DNA of 64,000 bases from assembly GCF_011927665.1 (NCBI RefSeq), contig NZ_JAATJA010000001.1, positions 911,019 to 975,018 of the forward strand, read 5' to 3'. Below the pieces are notes generated by a model, which saw nothing but the letters and a program-made list of their open reading frames with translations, had not been told where the DNA came from and did not search any database. Position numbers and translations under genes: made by a program. Positions 42,480 through 52,730 of the stretch are shown here, piece after piece (position 1 is the stretch's first letter; every line of letters begins with the position of its first letter). This stretch comes from Desulfobaculum xiamenense (GTDB lineage Bacteria > Desulfobacterota > Desulfovibrionia > Desulfovibrionales > Desulfovibrionaceae).

Positions 42480-45400
42480 GGGCATTCTCCCTGATCGGCG
42501 GCTTGCCGATGCCCTCGCGGGCGATGTTGATCATCTGGATATGGATGGCGTCGAGCGCCTCACGCTTCGCCTCGGGCGACGCGCTCCGGTCCTCCTCGAT
42601 GCGCCACGCCATGCGCCGCAGGAGCGTCAAGGCTCGCGCGGCCCTGTCCATGGTCTGCAGGTCGGCGGGCATCGCCACCCGCACGCCGCTTCCGCATAGC
42701 CCGGCGCGCTGTTTGGCGCTTTCGATCGTTCGCCTCCGCTGGTTGTAATGCCGATAAAAGACCTCCATCGACCGCGATCCCGACGCCGGAAACTCACGCA
42801 CCAGCCCTCGGATTCCGGGGATGTCCTGCCAGCTGCGGCGCGGCTCGGGCGGGATGTCCGCCACGCCGGACGCCTCAAGTAGCGCATCCAGCCCCTCCAG
42901 CGTCAGCCGCCCCAGCCCGCCCGTGAGCGAGCGTACCAGATTGTCCAGCTTGGCCGGAGAGCCTATCTCGCGCAGGCCCGGCACCTCGTGCATGGCCCTC
43001 GCCAGTAGCTTCAGCGTCTCCGGCGTGTGCGCACCGTACTGCAGCACCGGCTCCAGTTCCTCCTTGCCGCGCGGCACCGTCGGGCGGTCGAAAAACCAGT
43101 TCCGCCCGGCCCACCACTCCACGAACGGCGTCAACCCCGTGGGCATGATGCCCGGCCACATGCTTTCCAGAAACGCCCTGCCAGCCTCGGCCAGCCCCTC
43201 AGGATCGTCCCGATCCATCCAGTCCAGCACCATTTCCGGGAAACTCCCGAACAGAATCCCCGGCGCGTGCGGCTTGGGTAGGCTCAGCACATAGGGCTTC
43301 GCGCCCTGCGGCCGCACCACGACGTTCCAGAACAGAATCCGCCGCCACGCCTTGAGTTCCTGATAGACCGGGTCGTCCTTCTGCGCGAGCCAGAGCAGAA
43401 TGCTCGGCAGGGTGATGCCCATGAACGCCCGCGCGGCGTAGCGTTTCGGATTCGAGCGCATGGCCCGCACCATCCGGTCCGTACCGCCCACCGTCGCGCG
43501 CCAGAACGCCACCAGCATGTTCATGGCCAGCGTCTTCGCCCCACCGCGCGAGAAATCGATGGTCAGATCCCTCGCAGCGATGGCCGCCTTCAGGTGCCCT
43601 GCCCCGCTCGGATCGCGCCGGGTCCGCGCCTCGAAATCGGCAACGCGCGTCGCCTCCTCCGTGGCCTCGGAAAACGCGCGCAGCACATCCAGCGGATGCC
43701 GGACCAGACGCCCCACCCGGCGCGACCGCTCGGCCAGCAGGTCTTCCAGATTTCTGGAAAGATAATCCCGATCCAGCGATACAAGCGCCCCGTGCGCCCC
43801 GCCGCTGGCGTAGAAGCGCTTGTAGGCCTCGTCGCGCCGCAGGACGTGAAACAACCCGCGCATCATGGAAAAATACGGAACGTGCAGTTCGTCGGAATTG
43901 AGGAAGGCCTCGAAGGTGTCGCGCCCGGGATTGCGTAGCGCGAACTCCGGCGCGAGCGTCGCCCCGGCGCGCAGGATGGACGCAGGAAGCGAGAGAATCC
44001 GCAGGAGCAGGCTCGGCGCTTCGGGATTCAGCCCCTGCACGGCGCGGTAAAGCGTCGAATCAAGCTCCACAAGGTATGGGCGCCCCCGGTGGTAGAAGAG
44101 GACCTCGCCCGGCCCCGTGCGGTGGAAATCCGGCCGGAAAGTCTGAAAGAAAGTCGCCAGACGCTGAAGATCCTCGACACGCAGGCCGTTCTTCTTCAGC
44201 ACTGCCTCCACCCCCGGCAGGCCTTCCTCGCGCAGGAAGGCGGGGTCGGTCACGATGGTGAGCACCCGGTCCACGGTCGCCACGTCCGCCACGAGCGACG
44301 CGACGACCTCCGCATAATCCCCGAGCTTCCCGCCCATGCCCGAAAGCATCTGCACCAGCTGGTCCAGCGCCTCGCGGGTGGTGACGCGGTTGACCTTCAG
44401 ATGCAGCGGCTTGGCCTCGATCATGCCACCAAGCCCTTCCACGCGCGTCAGTTCGATGAGAGCGGTCCCGACGCGATTGCGCTCGGCGACGTTCATGAAG
44501 GCGTAGGTGTTGCGAAGGATGGATTCCGTGGGCGGGATGATGTCGCGCGAACTTCCGCGCAGCCGCTTCACCGGCGAAAAAAGGTTCCCGAAACGCCGAC
44601 GCGATGTGCCAGCCGCGGATGGCGTCTCGTGCTCCACCACGCGGTGCAGCGGCGTATAGAAGAGGTTGTTTCGACGGATGAAATCCGCGCTCTCCACGGA
44701 AATTCGCCCGCTGTCCACCAGCAGTTCCAACAGCGCGTCGCAGTACCCGCCAAGCTGATCTGCGGCGGTGACCACGTCCGGATGCGCGGCACCGATTTCC
44801 TCGACGACATTCCCCCAGACCTCCTGCGGGACGATGCTCCTGAATCCGCCGGACACCCGAGAATCCGTGCGGGCGCGTCTGGCCACGAGAAATGCGTCCA
44901 ACTGGCGGCGCAGGCCCTGACGCTCGATGGGCAACAGGATTTCGCGCAGGGACGGTCCCGTCACCTCGTAGCCCTCACTGCCGATGCGAAACGTGCCCCA
45001 CTTGAGGAAATGCTCCGCCTTGCCCACCCAGCCGCGCAGCGCCCATGCCAGAAGGTACGGATTGCGCTCCGCAGCGAGGCTGCCGCCCCGACGCTCGGCC
45101 GCCATGTCGGCCAGCACCTTGAACGGACGCAGCTCGTCCACCACCTGCGTATAGATGTCGTTGAACGTCGGGAACCAGCGCCGTCGCCTGCCGCCGTCAT
45201 GATCGATAAGGGACAGGACCTTTGCCACGTCCGGTTGCGCCAGCCATTCCTCCCACTGCTGCCGAACGCGCGAGAGCAAATCCATCAGCTCCGGACGCTC
45301 GGCAAGGCTACGCTCGAACAGCGGACAGAAATTCGGAGCGGCCTCCCGCACCATGGCCTCATTCGTGATCCACAACCGCACGAATTCCGCGAAACCCTCG

Positions 45401-45671
45401 CTGTCTAGATCCGTGGCCCCGGCATAGGCCAACCGCCGCACCTCCTCCGGCATGACCGACGGCAGGGGCATAAGCCCCTGCTCCTGAATGTGGTGGGCAA
45501 TCTCGTGCGCGGCGACCTCGACATCGTTGGCCTGTCGCAATCGGACGACCTGCGGACGAATCTTGTACAGCCCGGCCAGCTTTCCCCGCACCCCGCCCAC
45601 GCACCAACGGCACGCGAAAAGCCGGGCCGACCATTCAGCCAGACTTCTAGCACGGAGTTTTCAGGGGGCTA
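42406..45671 (-). pseudogene. Truncated large phage polyvalent protein with metallopeptidase-like motif
   Basis: The frame is open from a stop near 45671 and continues for about 1088 codons. The only early start is GTG 45600 (1064 aa), yet the codons upstream also look coding (EWSARLFACRWC), so the true N-terminus seems lost. Features are a zincin-like AAHEIAHH near residue 31, a long helical body, and a C-terminal region (about 600-1000) resembling the large polyvalent protein domain 38 of phage. Such proteins are packaged virion or ejection proteins. A shorter product from 45600 could still be made. Confidence 0.6.
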
Positions 45672-45862
45672 TCGACGAAGACCGCCAGAGAACGCTGGAA
45701 TGCGCAGATAGGGGCTTGACATGGTTCAGGAATCGCAACCGGAACGCAGAACGCGCACCGGCTAGGTGGGGGAGGTGGAAATGGGGAAAAAAGGAGGGAA
45801 AGGGGGAATGCCGAACTCAGCGGCTAGACGAAGCGAATCCTCACCGCCTCTCGGCGATGGGG

Positions 45863-46993
45863 TTACCACACCAGATCATAGGCGACACTCCGGCCTCCGG
45901 CTTCACGCGGCGCAAGGACGCCCTTCTCGACCAGATCGGCAATTTCCCTGTACGCGGTTGCCCGCGAGGTCTTGGTCATGCCGCCGTACTTGCGGTTGGT
46001 GAGTCCGCCCTCGAATCCGCCGGGGCCTGCATCCAGCAGCCTGTTGACGACCTTGCGTTGACGGTCCGACATCGGCGTCGAAACGTGCCGACGCCAGAAC
46101 TCGGCCTTGAGCAGAACCCGCTCCATCGTCCGCTCGGCGTTGTCCACGGATGAACCGACCTGTTCGACGAACCAGAGAAGCCACGCGGTGACGTCGCACC
46201 CGCTCTTCTGCGTCCGTTCGAGGACTTCGTAGTAGTCCTTGCGACAGCTCATGATCTGCGCGGAAAGGCTGTAATGCCTGAATGGGCGATTCTCGTCCTG
46301 CGCGAGAGCCATGTCTGTGAGCGTACGGGCGATGCGCCCGTTTCCGTCATCAAAGGGATGAATGGTCACGAACCGCAGATGCGCCAGCCCCGCACGGAGA
46401 ACCCCGTCCAAGGTCGTCCTGCTGCCGTTCCACCACGCAATGAATGATGCCATCTCGGCTTCAAGCGCTTCCGGTGGCGGCGCGACATAATGCACCCGAG
46501 GCCGATTGATCGGTCCGGACACAACTTCCATGCGCTCCTGTCGCCACGCCCCGACCACGATGCGCCCAAGCCCCGACTGACCCGTCGGAAACAACGCCGC
46601 GTGCCAAGAGCAGATACGCTCCGCCGTCAGCGGTTCGCCGTGGTTTCTGGTCGCGTCCAGCAGGACCTGCACCAGTCCGTCCGTAGCCCGATCCGCAGGC
46701 CGCAGACCGCCCTGCTCCAATCCCAGATGCGTCGCCACGGAAGAACGGACCATTTCCCGGTCGAGCCGCTCCCCTTCGATCGCCGCCGTCTGAACGGCGT
46801 CCTCTTCGAGCGTCTCGGCCTGCGCCTTGAGATCCTCCGCCAGTCCCGAACTCTCAAACCGAGCCTGCAACCGCCCCTGCCGCCTTCGGCACTCGGAAAG
46901 CGGCCCAAGCAACTGCCCGGAATCCCACGTCAAATCAGGCCATCCATCCTGTTCCCAGATATACCGAGGCATTCCCCACTCCAATCGCTTCAT
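45863..46993 (-). CDS. Fic-domain protein with inhibitory helix and C-terminal winged helix
   Basis: 376 aa. Class II Fic architecture: inhibitory motif TAAIEG (69-74), then the catalytic HPFDDGNGR (212-220) with complete residues for AMP transfer and the flap SGPINRPRVHYV. The C-terminus (about 300-376, NRLLDAGPGGFEGG, SRATAYREIADLVEKGV) is a winged helix, so it may bind DNA. Fic enzymes AMPylate target proteins and are held inactive by the inhibitory helix. An operator array sits at its start codon, which suggests autoregulation. It lies between phage relic genes. Confidence 0.9.
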   Translation of the reverse strand: MKRLEWGMPRYIWEQDGWPDLTWDSGQLLGPLSECRRRQGRLQARFESSGLAEDLKAQAETLEEDAVQTAAIEGERLDREMVRSSVATHLGLEQGGLRPADRATDGLVQVLLDATRNHGEPLTAERICSWHAALFPTGQSGLGRIVVGAWRQERMEVVSGPINRPRVHYVAPPPEALEAEMASFIAWWNGSRTTLDGVLRAGLAHLRFVTIHPFDDGNGRIARTLTDMALAQDENRPFRHYSLSAQIMSCRKDYYEVLERTQKSGCDVTAWLLWFVEQVGSSVDNAERTMERVLLKAEFWRRHVSTPMSDRQRKVVNRLLDAGPGGFEGGLTNRKYGGMTKTSRATAYREIADLVEKGVLAPREAGGRSVAYDLVW

Positions 46994-47026
46994 ATTTTGA
47001 AGCGATTATGACGGATAATCGCTTCA
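46983..47026. promoter_or_regulatory. Operator array at the Fic start codon
   Basis: Three copies of a 10-11 base element in alternating orientation: AATCGCTTCA (46983-46992), TGAAGCGATTA (46998-47008) and TAATCGCTTCA (47016-47026). The last two are a perfect 11-bp inverted repeat with a 7-base spacer, and the first two form a second palindrome with a 5-base spacer that includes the ATG. The Fic winged helix is the likely binder. Confidence 0.75.
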
Positions 47027-47147
47027 GGCGCAAGGGGGGATATCTGTCCGAGGACTAACCGAGTAACCCTAATAACCTATCAGGTCACATTGACGAGTAT
47101 CTCTATTTGATCGCCCCATAATACGCAACAATGTTGATACAAATGGA

Positions 47148-48989
47148 TTATGCTGCCGAGATAACCTCCTCTGGATTTAAGGAAGCCTTGCGCAACACCT
47201 CTGATTCTTTATACTGCGACGCCTCAGCATGCATAGTCCAATGGGCTTCTACGCCCATCCGCTCAACAGCCTTTCGTATCTGAGTTATCCCAACCTTGAA
47301 AAATTCCTTTCGATTATTAACAAGATTGATCTGTTCAGCTTTGAATACATGGTGCAAAGCATTTTCAAGTGCCGGAGCATCATCGCTGAACAGCATGGCG
47401 TGAACATCAAATGGGAATGGAACACTGGCATCACCAAGCTCGCGCACACGATCAAGAGGTTCAAGACGACGTGTCATTCCGATTTTGTATATATCTTCAC
47501 CGAATGAACCAATATTCGAGATAACATAGACATGACCACACCGTGTCTGTTGAGCCATGGAAAGTGCCCGAGCATTCTTGGCTTCCGCCTCTGCCAACTT
47601 TTCCTGCAACTCTTGCAGCTGTTGCTCAAACACCTCACGCTGCTCTTCGTTCGCTTGTTCGAGTGCCTTTTGCGTCTTCATCATCTTGCCAATGATACTT
47701 TTTTCTTCTTTCTCTGCCTCCTTCTTTGCTTTTTCATATTCTTGTCGTGCTTTCTCTTCTTCACGCATTATTTCGTTGATACGACGTTGCTCTTCATTCG
47801 CTTCAAGCTTAAGTTCTTGCGTCGTCACTGCCCAACGCAATTCATCAAGGCGCGCTTTAAGATATTGAGGTTCAATGCGCGCATTTCGAAAGGCTTCCCC
47901 TGTGCGGTTGACCAAATTAAATGCGTCTAAAATTTCTTGCTTAAGCTTACCAAGATTATCATGCCGAACTTTTGAAAGTGCAGTATCCACCCTACCGTTA
48001 AAGGCATCAAGCACGAACCTAATTGCGGTTTCTCTCTTATATTTTTCTACATACTCACATGTAGCGGCAAGCCCCTGTTTAATCATTTCCCGTGTATGCT
48101 TGCGTGCTTTCTTCAGTTCTTCTCCGGCCTGCTTATACTCAAACTCATCAGCAAGGATATCGAGCACACTCCGGTTCGGCACAAGGTATTCGTCGCCATA
48201 ACCATTAATCATATTGCGCATGGCCTGCACAGTCTTCGCATACATTTCGGCCTTGCCTTTCGCCTTGTATGCATCTCCTGCTATACGTTCAGCCTCGTCT
48301 TTGGCCTCGGCGACGATGCGACGCGCAGTTTCAGCTGCCTGCTCCAGACGTATCTGTTCTACCTCACGCAATCTCTTCGTTTCTGCTCTAGTTTCCGCAA
48401 GTAGTTCTTTTTTCTTGAGTGCAACGTCTTGATTGATTCGACGCGCATTTTTCCTAGCCTGATCCAACTGCCCTTGCCCTTTATCCCGTAGCCGTTTTGC
48501 CTCGTCGGCTGCATCTGATAAAATTCTATTTTTATCTACCTCTGCGTCTCTTCGCATGGTTTGAATCTGTTTTTTCGCATCATCAAGTTGTGATCGACAA
48601 ATATTGCGCGATTGCTCCGCTTCTTCTTTCGCACCTAATAAAATCTTTTGCTTATCAGATTCAATCTCTTGCACCATTCTTAAAGACTTTTCCTTCGCTT
48701 CTCTCAAAACATCCTGTGCTTCTCGTTTAATGCGCAAAGATTCAGCTTCTGCGCTTAGTATCCCCTTATATTTACGTAGGATTTTTAACTCTTCGCAATC
48801 TACCAATGCCTGTTCAGATTTTACAATTAATTCATTTTTTACCAAATTCAATTCATCAAATATTACAGAAACTTTTTGCTCTGCCTCTTTCAAAGCTTTG
48901 TTCAATCTTTTCCTCTCACCAATAAAGAATACAAGCAATCCAATGGTGATCACTAAAACCGAACAAAGCATGCCAAACTGATCGCTCAT
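47148..48989 (-). CDS. DUF4041-type coiled-coil protein with a T5orf172 (GIY-YIG-like) C-terminus
   Basis: 613 aa, AT-rich. N-terminal membrane helix (about 5-24, MLCSVLVITIGLLVFFIG), very long coiled coil (25-470), then a GIY-YIG-like domain: VYVISNIG (487-494) and IYKIGMTRR (500-508), with ALENALHHVFK. This matches the DUF4041 plus T5orf172/MUG113 arrangement. Proteins of this type occur in phages and genomic islands; nuclease activity is inferred only. The catalytic Tyr and Arg of GIY-YIG are present. Confidence 0.82.
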   Translation of the reverse strand: MSDQFGMLCSVLVITIGLLVFFIGERKRLNKALKEAEQKVSVIFDELNLVKNELIVKSEQALVDCEELKILRKYKGILSAEAESLRIKREAQDVLREAKEKSLRMVQEIESDKQKILLGAKEEAEQSRNICRSQLDDAKKQIQTMRRDAEVDKNRILSDAADEAKRLRDKGQGQLDQARKNARRINQDVALKKKELLAETRAETKRLREVEQIRLEQAAETARRIVAEAKDEAERIAGDAYKAKGKAEMYAKTVQAMRNMINGYGDEYLVPNRSVLDILADEFEYKQAGEELKKARKHTREMIKQGLAATCEYVEKYKRETAIRFVLDAFNGRVDTALSKVRHDNLGKLKQEILDAFNLVNRTGEAFRNARIEPQYLKARLDELRWAVTTQELKLEANEEQRRINEIMREEEKARQEYEKAKKEAEKEEKSIIGKMMKTQKALEQANEEQREVFEQQLQELQEKLAEAEAKNARALSMAQQTRCGHVYVISNIGSFGEDIYKIGMTRRLEPLDRVRELGDASVPFPFDVHAMLFSDDAPALENALHHVFKAEQINLVNNRKEFFKVGITQIRKAVERMGVEAHWTMHAEASQYKESEVLRKASLNPEEVISAA

Positions 48990-49169
48990 TACGCCTTCTC
49001 CATGCCGCTTAGTAGCTTATCGAAACAAAAAACGACAAACAGATATCTAACGAGCGCGCTTAATGCAACCAATCAGAGCACCCCACAATTACAACTCACT
49101 ATCGACACAAATGCACAAAAGCACCAAAGGCCATAAATTTCTCAAAGGTGATACCCACGCACTCCCAAT

Positions 49170-49355
49170 TCACCGCCTTTGAAATGTTAAACGATACCAG
49201 CTCGCCAAATCCCCGCTCCACGCGCGGTAGCGGCCCTGTTCGTCGGGGTAGGCGGGGCAGTTGTATTCGCGGATCCAGCGCATGAGCTTCTTTTCGCCGA
49301 TGCCGAAGAACTTCATGAGTTCGCGTTTTCCGCAGATCATTCTCGGCTGCTGCAT
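49170..49355 (-). CDS. Small HTH phage protein, 61 aa
   Basis: MQQPRMICGKRELMKFFGIG followed by EKKLMRWIREYNCPAY and a WYRL end: a MerR-like/Nu1-like HTH typical of small terminase partners or phage excisionases. The ATG overlaps the stop of the upstream gene (TGATG) with GGAGG upstream, so it is a real member of the terminase operon. Confidence 0.65.
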   Translation of the reverse strand: MQQPRMICGKRELMKFFGIGEKKLMRWIREYNCPAYPDEQGRYRAWSGDLASWYRLTFQRR

Positions 49356-50008
49356 CAGTACCCTCCAACTGCGTCTGCCGGGCCTGCGGACCTGCCGCGC
49401 CGGATTGCTGGTCTGGGGTGGGTGAGGTCGAGGGCGGCGACGGCGCAGAAGAGTGCGGCCGCCGGGGGGTGGTCGTCGAAATCCACTCCGGAGAGGTCCG
49501 GCGGAAACGTCGCGAGGTCATTCGGGATGAGGCTTTCGCCGAAATGGAGCGTCTTCTGGGTGGCCACGCGCTTTCGGACCATGGCGTTGTAGAGCACGAG
49601 CGCGTTGCCGTCGTAATAGTGCGGCGGCGCGACAACCCGCACCCGCGCGCCCCGGTCGCGCTCCAGCTGCGCGTTCAACTCGCGAAGCGCTGTGCGCTCG
49701 AAGATCGACTGTGGAGCATGCCAGACGGGCACAAGCCACTGCCGCGACAATTCGAGCGCACAGCGAAGCAGCGGCTCCGGATGCATGAAGGATTCGCCCT
49801 GCCACTGCGCACTCTCCGCCAGACGATGCAGGTGCCGCACGCCAAAGTCCGCGTCCTCGTGCAGGTCCTCGCCCACCACCACGAGAAACCCCGGCCTGCC
49901 GCGTCCGGGCCACGCCAGACCGCCCGCCACCCGCCGATAGCGCCGACCGTCCGCCCCTTCGAAGAACACGCCGGTCATGGCCGATTCCCTGCGCGTCATG
50001 TGCCGCAT
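49355..50008 (-). CDS. Phage protein adjacent to the terminase, 217 aa
   Basis: Starts MRHMTRRESAMTG; GGGGTGAG lies before the ATG at 50008, which is four bases after the terminase stop. It has GGLAWPGRGRPGFLVVVGEDL and HAPQSIFERTALRELNAQL, then ALVLYNAMVRKRVATQKTLH. No recognised domain. Its length, tight spacing and high GC mark it as part of the packaging operon. Confidence 0.65.
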   Translation of the reverse strand: MRHMTRRESAMTGVFFEGADGRRYRRVAGGLAWPGRGRPGFLVVVGEDLHEDADFGVRHLHRLAESAQWQGESFMHPEPLLRCALELSRQWLVPVWHAPQSIFERTALRELNAQLERDRGARVRVVAPPHYYDGNALVLYNAMVRKRVATQKTLHFGESLIPNDLATFPPDLSGVDFDDHPPAAALFCAVAALDLTHPRPAIRRGRSAGPADAVGGY

Positions 50009-50011
50009 CGC

Positions 50012-51592
50012 TCACCCCATGTCGCAGTCGCCATAATAGCTTCCCTCGCAACGCCGCATGGCCACGGTCATGTAGTTCATGGCGTGGCGGAAATGGTCCT
50101 CGGGCGAGAGCTTGACGTAGACGTAGCGCCTGCTCCCGTCCTCGCGCTCCTCCAGCTTCTTCGCGAGATTGTTGCAGTGCGCGGCAAAGGTCTCCACCAC
50201 CCCGCACACCCGCGGCAGCGCCACGGTCCCCTCCAGCAACACATGCTGCGAGTCGTCGAGGCTTTCGGTCCGATTGACCGTCACCACCTGCTTGCCCTCA
50301 TTCCACGCGTACCCGCCGCGTTGCTGCTCCGAGTAGAAGCAGCAGAACACCTTGCCCGGATGCCGCTGGGCAAAGGCGCGGGCCGGACGCATCTCCGGCT
50401 GCGCGTCCACCACGCAGCACGCCACGTTGAAGCTGACCATGAGCCGATCCAACTCCTCCCAGTCGCCGCAGGTCCCGAGGTAAACCACGCTCGCCGGGAA
50501 ACGCCGCGCTACGACGACGTGCAGCGTGCGCCCCTGATCCACGCCCATCACGCACGGTCCGCGGTCCGACGGCTCCACCCCGTGCGTCCCGCACAACGCA
50601 AGAATCTGCTCGCGCGACAGACGATTCTCGGCCTCGATGTACGGCTGCCCGAGGACGTAGTTGTAAAAGTCCCCTGGCTTCTTCGTGGTGCGATAGCCAT
50701 GCAGGATGTCCGCCGGATCCACGAAGGACGAGAAGAGCTGCGAATAATGGTAGCCGCGAAGCTCCGTGACGCTCGGATACTTCGCCACCCATCGCCCCCG
50801 CGTGACGTCCAGCGCCGCGTCCCGGCATGCGGGGCAGAGACGGATGACGCCGTCGCCCGTCTCCCACAGAATTTCCTCGAGCGGATGGTCCTCCATGCAC
50901 GCCTCGCCGCCGCATTTCGGGCACGTGACCAGCCAGTGGCGCTGGTCCGAGAGCTGAAAAAGCCGGTCGATGCCGTAGTCCGGGATGGTCGGGTTCGAGA
51001 GATAGCGCTCCCACTTGAAATCCGAATGGCCAAGGCGGCCCTTGGCGGCCTCCTCGACGCCCGCGGGCATGAGATCGTACTCGTCGTAGAGCACCATGTC
51101 GCAGGGGTCGGAGCGCAGGCCCTCGGGCGATTTGGTGCCACGGAAGATGAGGTTCGTCCCGCACATGCGCTTGAGGCCCACGCTGTCGGTGTCACGCATG
51201 CGGACGCCGATCTCGTCGGGATTCTCCTCCACCAGCGGGTTCACGCGCGAACGCACGAAGTCGCCCACGCCGGACTTGGACGGAAACAGGTACAGGATGC
51301 CGACGAAGGGCATGAACCGCGCGCAGTAGAACGTGGTCAGCATGGCCTTCACGCTGTTGCCCATCTGGGCGCACTTCATCTCCACCTGCCGGGGATGCGC
51401 ATCCGAGTACGGCTCCCGCAGGTACTCGTGCCGCTCGAAAGTGAACCGGCCCCGGTCCAGCCGAATCCCGCCGCGTTCGGCCCACAGGCCCACGCTCTCC
51501 GGCCGAGTGCCGAAATCATGATGCCCCGTCGCCTCCTGCAGACGGCTGGTGAACTCCCCGAGCAGACTGCTGCCGCCATATCCGCCGCGCAT
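50012..51592 (-). CDS. Phage terminase large subunit, GpA type
   Basis: 526 aa. ATPase with the deviant Walker A CAQMGNSVKAM, coupling motif region, Walker B CDMVLYDEYDLMP, a zinc-ribbon-like CPKCGGEAC...CPACR, then a nuclease half with GVDQG (metal Asp) and LVHQ-like strand replaced by MVSFNVACCVVDAQPEMRPA. It packages phage DNA into proheads. The start is ATG 51592, GGGGAG upstream (GTG 51598 is an alternative). There are no portal, capsid or tail genes for it in the island, so it is a relic. Confidence 0.9.
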   Translation of the reverse strand: MRGGYGGSSLLGEFTSRLQEATGHHDFGTRPESVGLWAERGGIRLDRGRFTFERHEYLREPYSDAHPRQVEMKCAQMGNSVKAMLTTFYCARFMPFVGILYLFPSKSGVGDFVRSRVNPLVEENPDEIGVRMRDTDSVGLKRMCGTNLIFRGTKSPEGLRSDPCDMVLYDEYDLMPAGVEEAAKGRLGHSDFKWERYLSNPTIPDYGIDRLFQLSDQRHWLVTCPKCGGEACMEDHPLEEILWETGDGVIRLCPACRDAALDVTRGRWVAKYPSVTELRGYHYSQLFSSFVDPADILHGYRTTKKPGDFYNYVLGQPYIEAENRLSREQILALCGTHGVEPSDRGPCVMGVDQGRTLHVVVARRFPASVVYLGTCGDWEELDRLMVSFNVACCVVDAQPEMRPARAFAQRHPGKVFCCFYSEQQRGGYAWNEGKQVVTVNRTESLDDSQHVLLEGTVALPRVCGVVETFAAHCNNLAKKLEEREDGSRRYVYVKLSPEDHFRHAMNYMTVAMRRCEGSYYGDCDMG

Positions 51593-52187
51593 CGCCACTC
51601 CCCTCGCCGCCCCCGCCTACGGGCGGCACTCTCGTTTGCAGGCCCTTCCGCCGCATTGCGTCCGGGATGGCCAGAAAAATCCGGGGAAAAATTCCGAGCG
51701 GCCCTCACCCTCGCCGAACAATCACCCCCGGGGGGATGGCGCGGCGGGTACCGGCGCGCTCGGGTGGGGTGGGTCGCCGTCCTGCGCCCAGTCGCCGTCC
51801 GGTCGCCTCTGCGCCCGCGCGCACGCACACACGCCTGCCCACGTCCCGCCGCTGCCTCGCCGCCGCCTCTTCGCCCGGACACCTGCCCTGCCTCTTCGCC
51901 CACTCACCTGCCCACTCGCCTACCCACGTCCATCGCCCTTTCCGCCGTCCGCACGCCTCGCGCCACGGCGAATTCCGCCTGAAAATCAGCGCCCGGCCGT
52001 GCTATCCGGGACTGCTCATTGTCTCATAATGGTCATTCAGTTAACTTTGAGATTGCTCAATACGCCTTGCGATTCGGCATGTTGTACGCATCAACCGCCG
52101 CGCTCCTCGGCGCGCCCTGTTATTTCGGGAGAATTTCGCCACCGCGTAACACGGTTTCGCCAAACCCCGAGCCGCCAGACCATACGA
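51593..52187. other. Low-complexity GC-rich region upstream of the terminase
   Basis: About 600 bases. Between about 51770 and 51960 the plus strand is rich in imperfect CCTGCC, CGCC and CCCAC units, which create long open frames without meaning. Nothing else is recognisable apart from the presumed terminase promoter. Confidence 0.5.
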
Positions 52188-52403
52188 TCACATGCCGCAG
52201 CCAGCCCTGAACTCCAGGGCGCTTCTCGCCGCGTTGACCTCCACCAGCCGCTCGGTGATGCGCCGCTGCACCTCCGGTGCCGCCTTCCCGATCTCCTCCA
52301 GCACCACAGTCTGGAATTCCTGCACCTGCCGCAGATCGTAGATGCGGGCCTTCATGCTGAAGTCCAATTCCAGCTGCTTGCGAAGCTCGCCCTGCAGCTT
52401 CAC
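52188..52403 (-). CDS. Possible small phage protein, about 71 aa
   Basis: Frame with a GTG at 52403 (VKLQGELRKQL) and an ATG at 52355 (MKARIYDLRQVQ). The sequence QEFQTVVLEEIGKAAPEVQR and ITERLVEVNAARSALEF looks like a helical phage protein of the packaging region, but no ribosome-binding site is clear. It is upstream of the terminase on the same strand. The frame continues to 52490 but there overlaps the toxin remnant on the other strand. Confidence 0.45.
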   Translation of the reverse strand: MKLQGELRKQLELDFSMKARIYDLRQVQEFQTVVLEEIGKAAPEVQRRITERLVEVNAARSALEFRAGCGM

Positions 52404-52483
52404 GCACGCCGAAAGCAGAATTGCTCTCTTGACTTTGTACCATTCTTTAGTACGCAAACAAGGAAACAACGACGGCGTAGCGC

Positions 52484-52708
52484 ATAACATGGACGGTGGT
52501 CATTCCGAAACGGACAAAGAGGAATATCAGACAGTAGCCCAAACGCGTTCAAAGCGCCTTGGCCCTTCTGGTGACGGAAATCGAGATAGCGGGACCGACC
52601 AGAGGAAACTGGCCGAATTATGGCAAGCTGGTCCGGCTCACCCACCACGGCCACCTCAAGAAGGGAAACCCCACCTACGTGGCGGTGTGGCAGGAAGTGG
52701 ACGGATAA
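52484..52708 (+). pseudogene. RelE-like toxin remnant
   Basis: The frame reads TWTVVIPKRTKRNIRQ, then a TAG stop at 52535, then PKRVQSALALLVTEIEIAGP and NWPNYGKL...CHLKKG-like GHLKKGNPTYVAVWQEVD. This is the pattern of RelE-family toxins with LP at the stop position, so a TTG to TAG change is likely. The codon at the expected start is ATA (52484), with an in-frame stop just upstream, so the start is lost too. The partner antitoxin downstream is intact. Confidence 0.7.
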
Positions 52709-52730
52709 ATCAAACTGGTGGAGGTGACAT

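Noticed and set aside
42430-45600. HEIAHH as proof of an active metalloprotease
   Set aside because: The motif is at the extreme N-terminus of a truncated phage protein, and the third zinc ligand and surrounding fold cannot be identified.
49418-51982. Plus-strand open frame of 854 codons over the terminase region
   Set aside because: Antisense to the GpA-type terminase and ends in the C-rich low-complexity tract; composition artefact.
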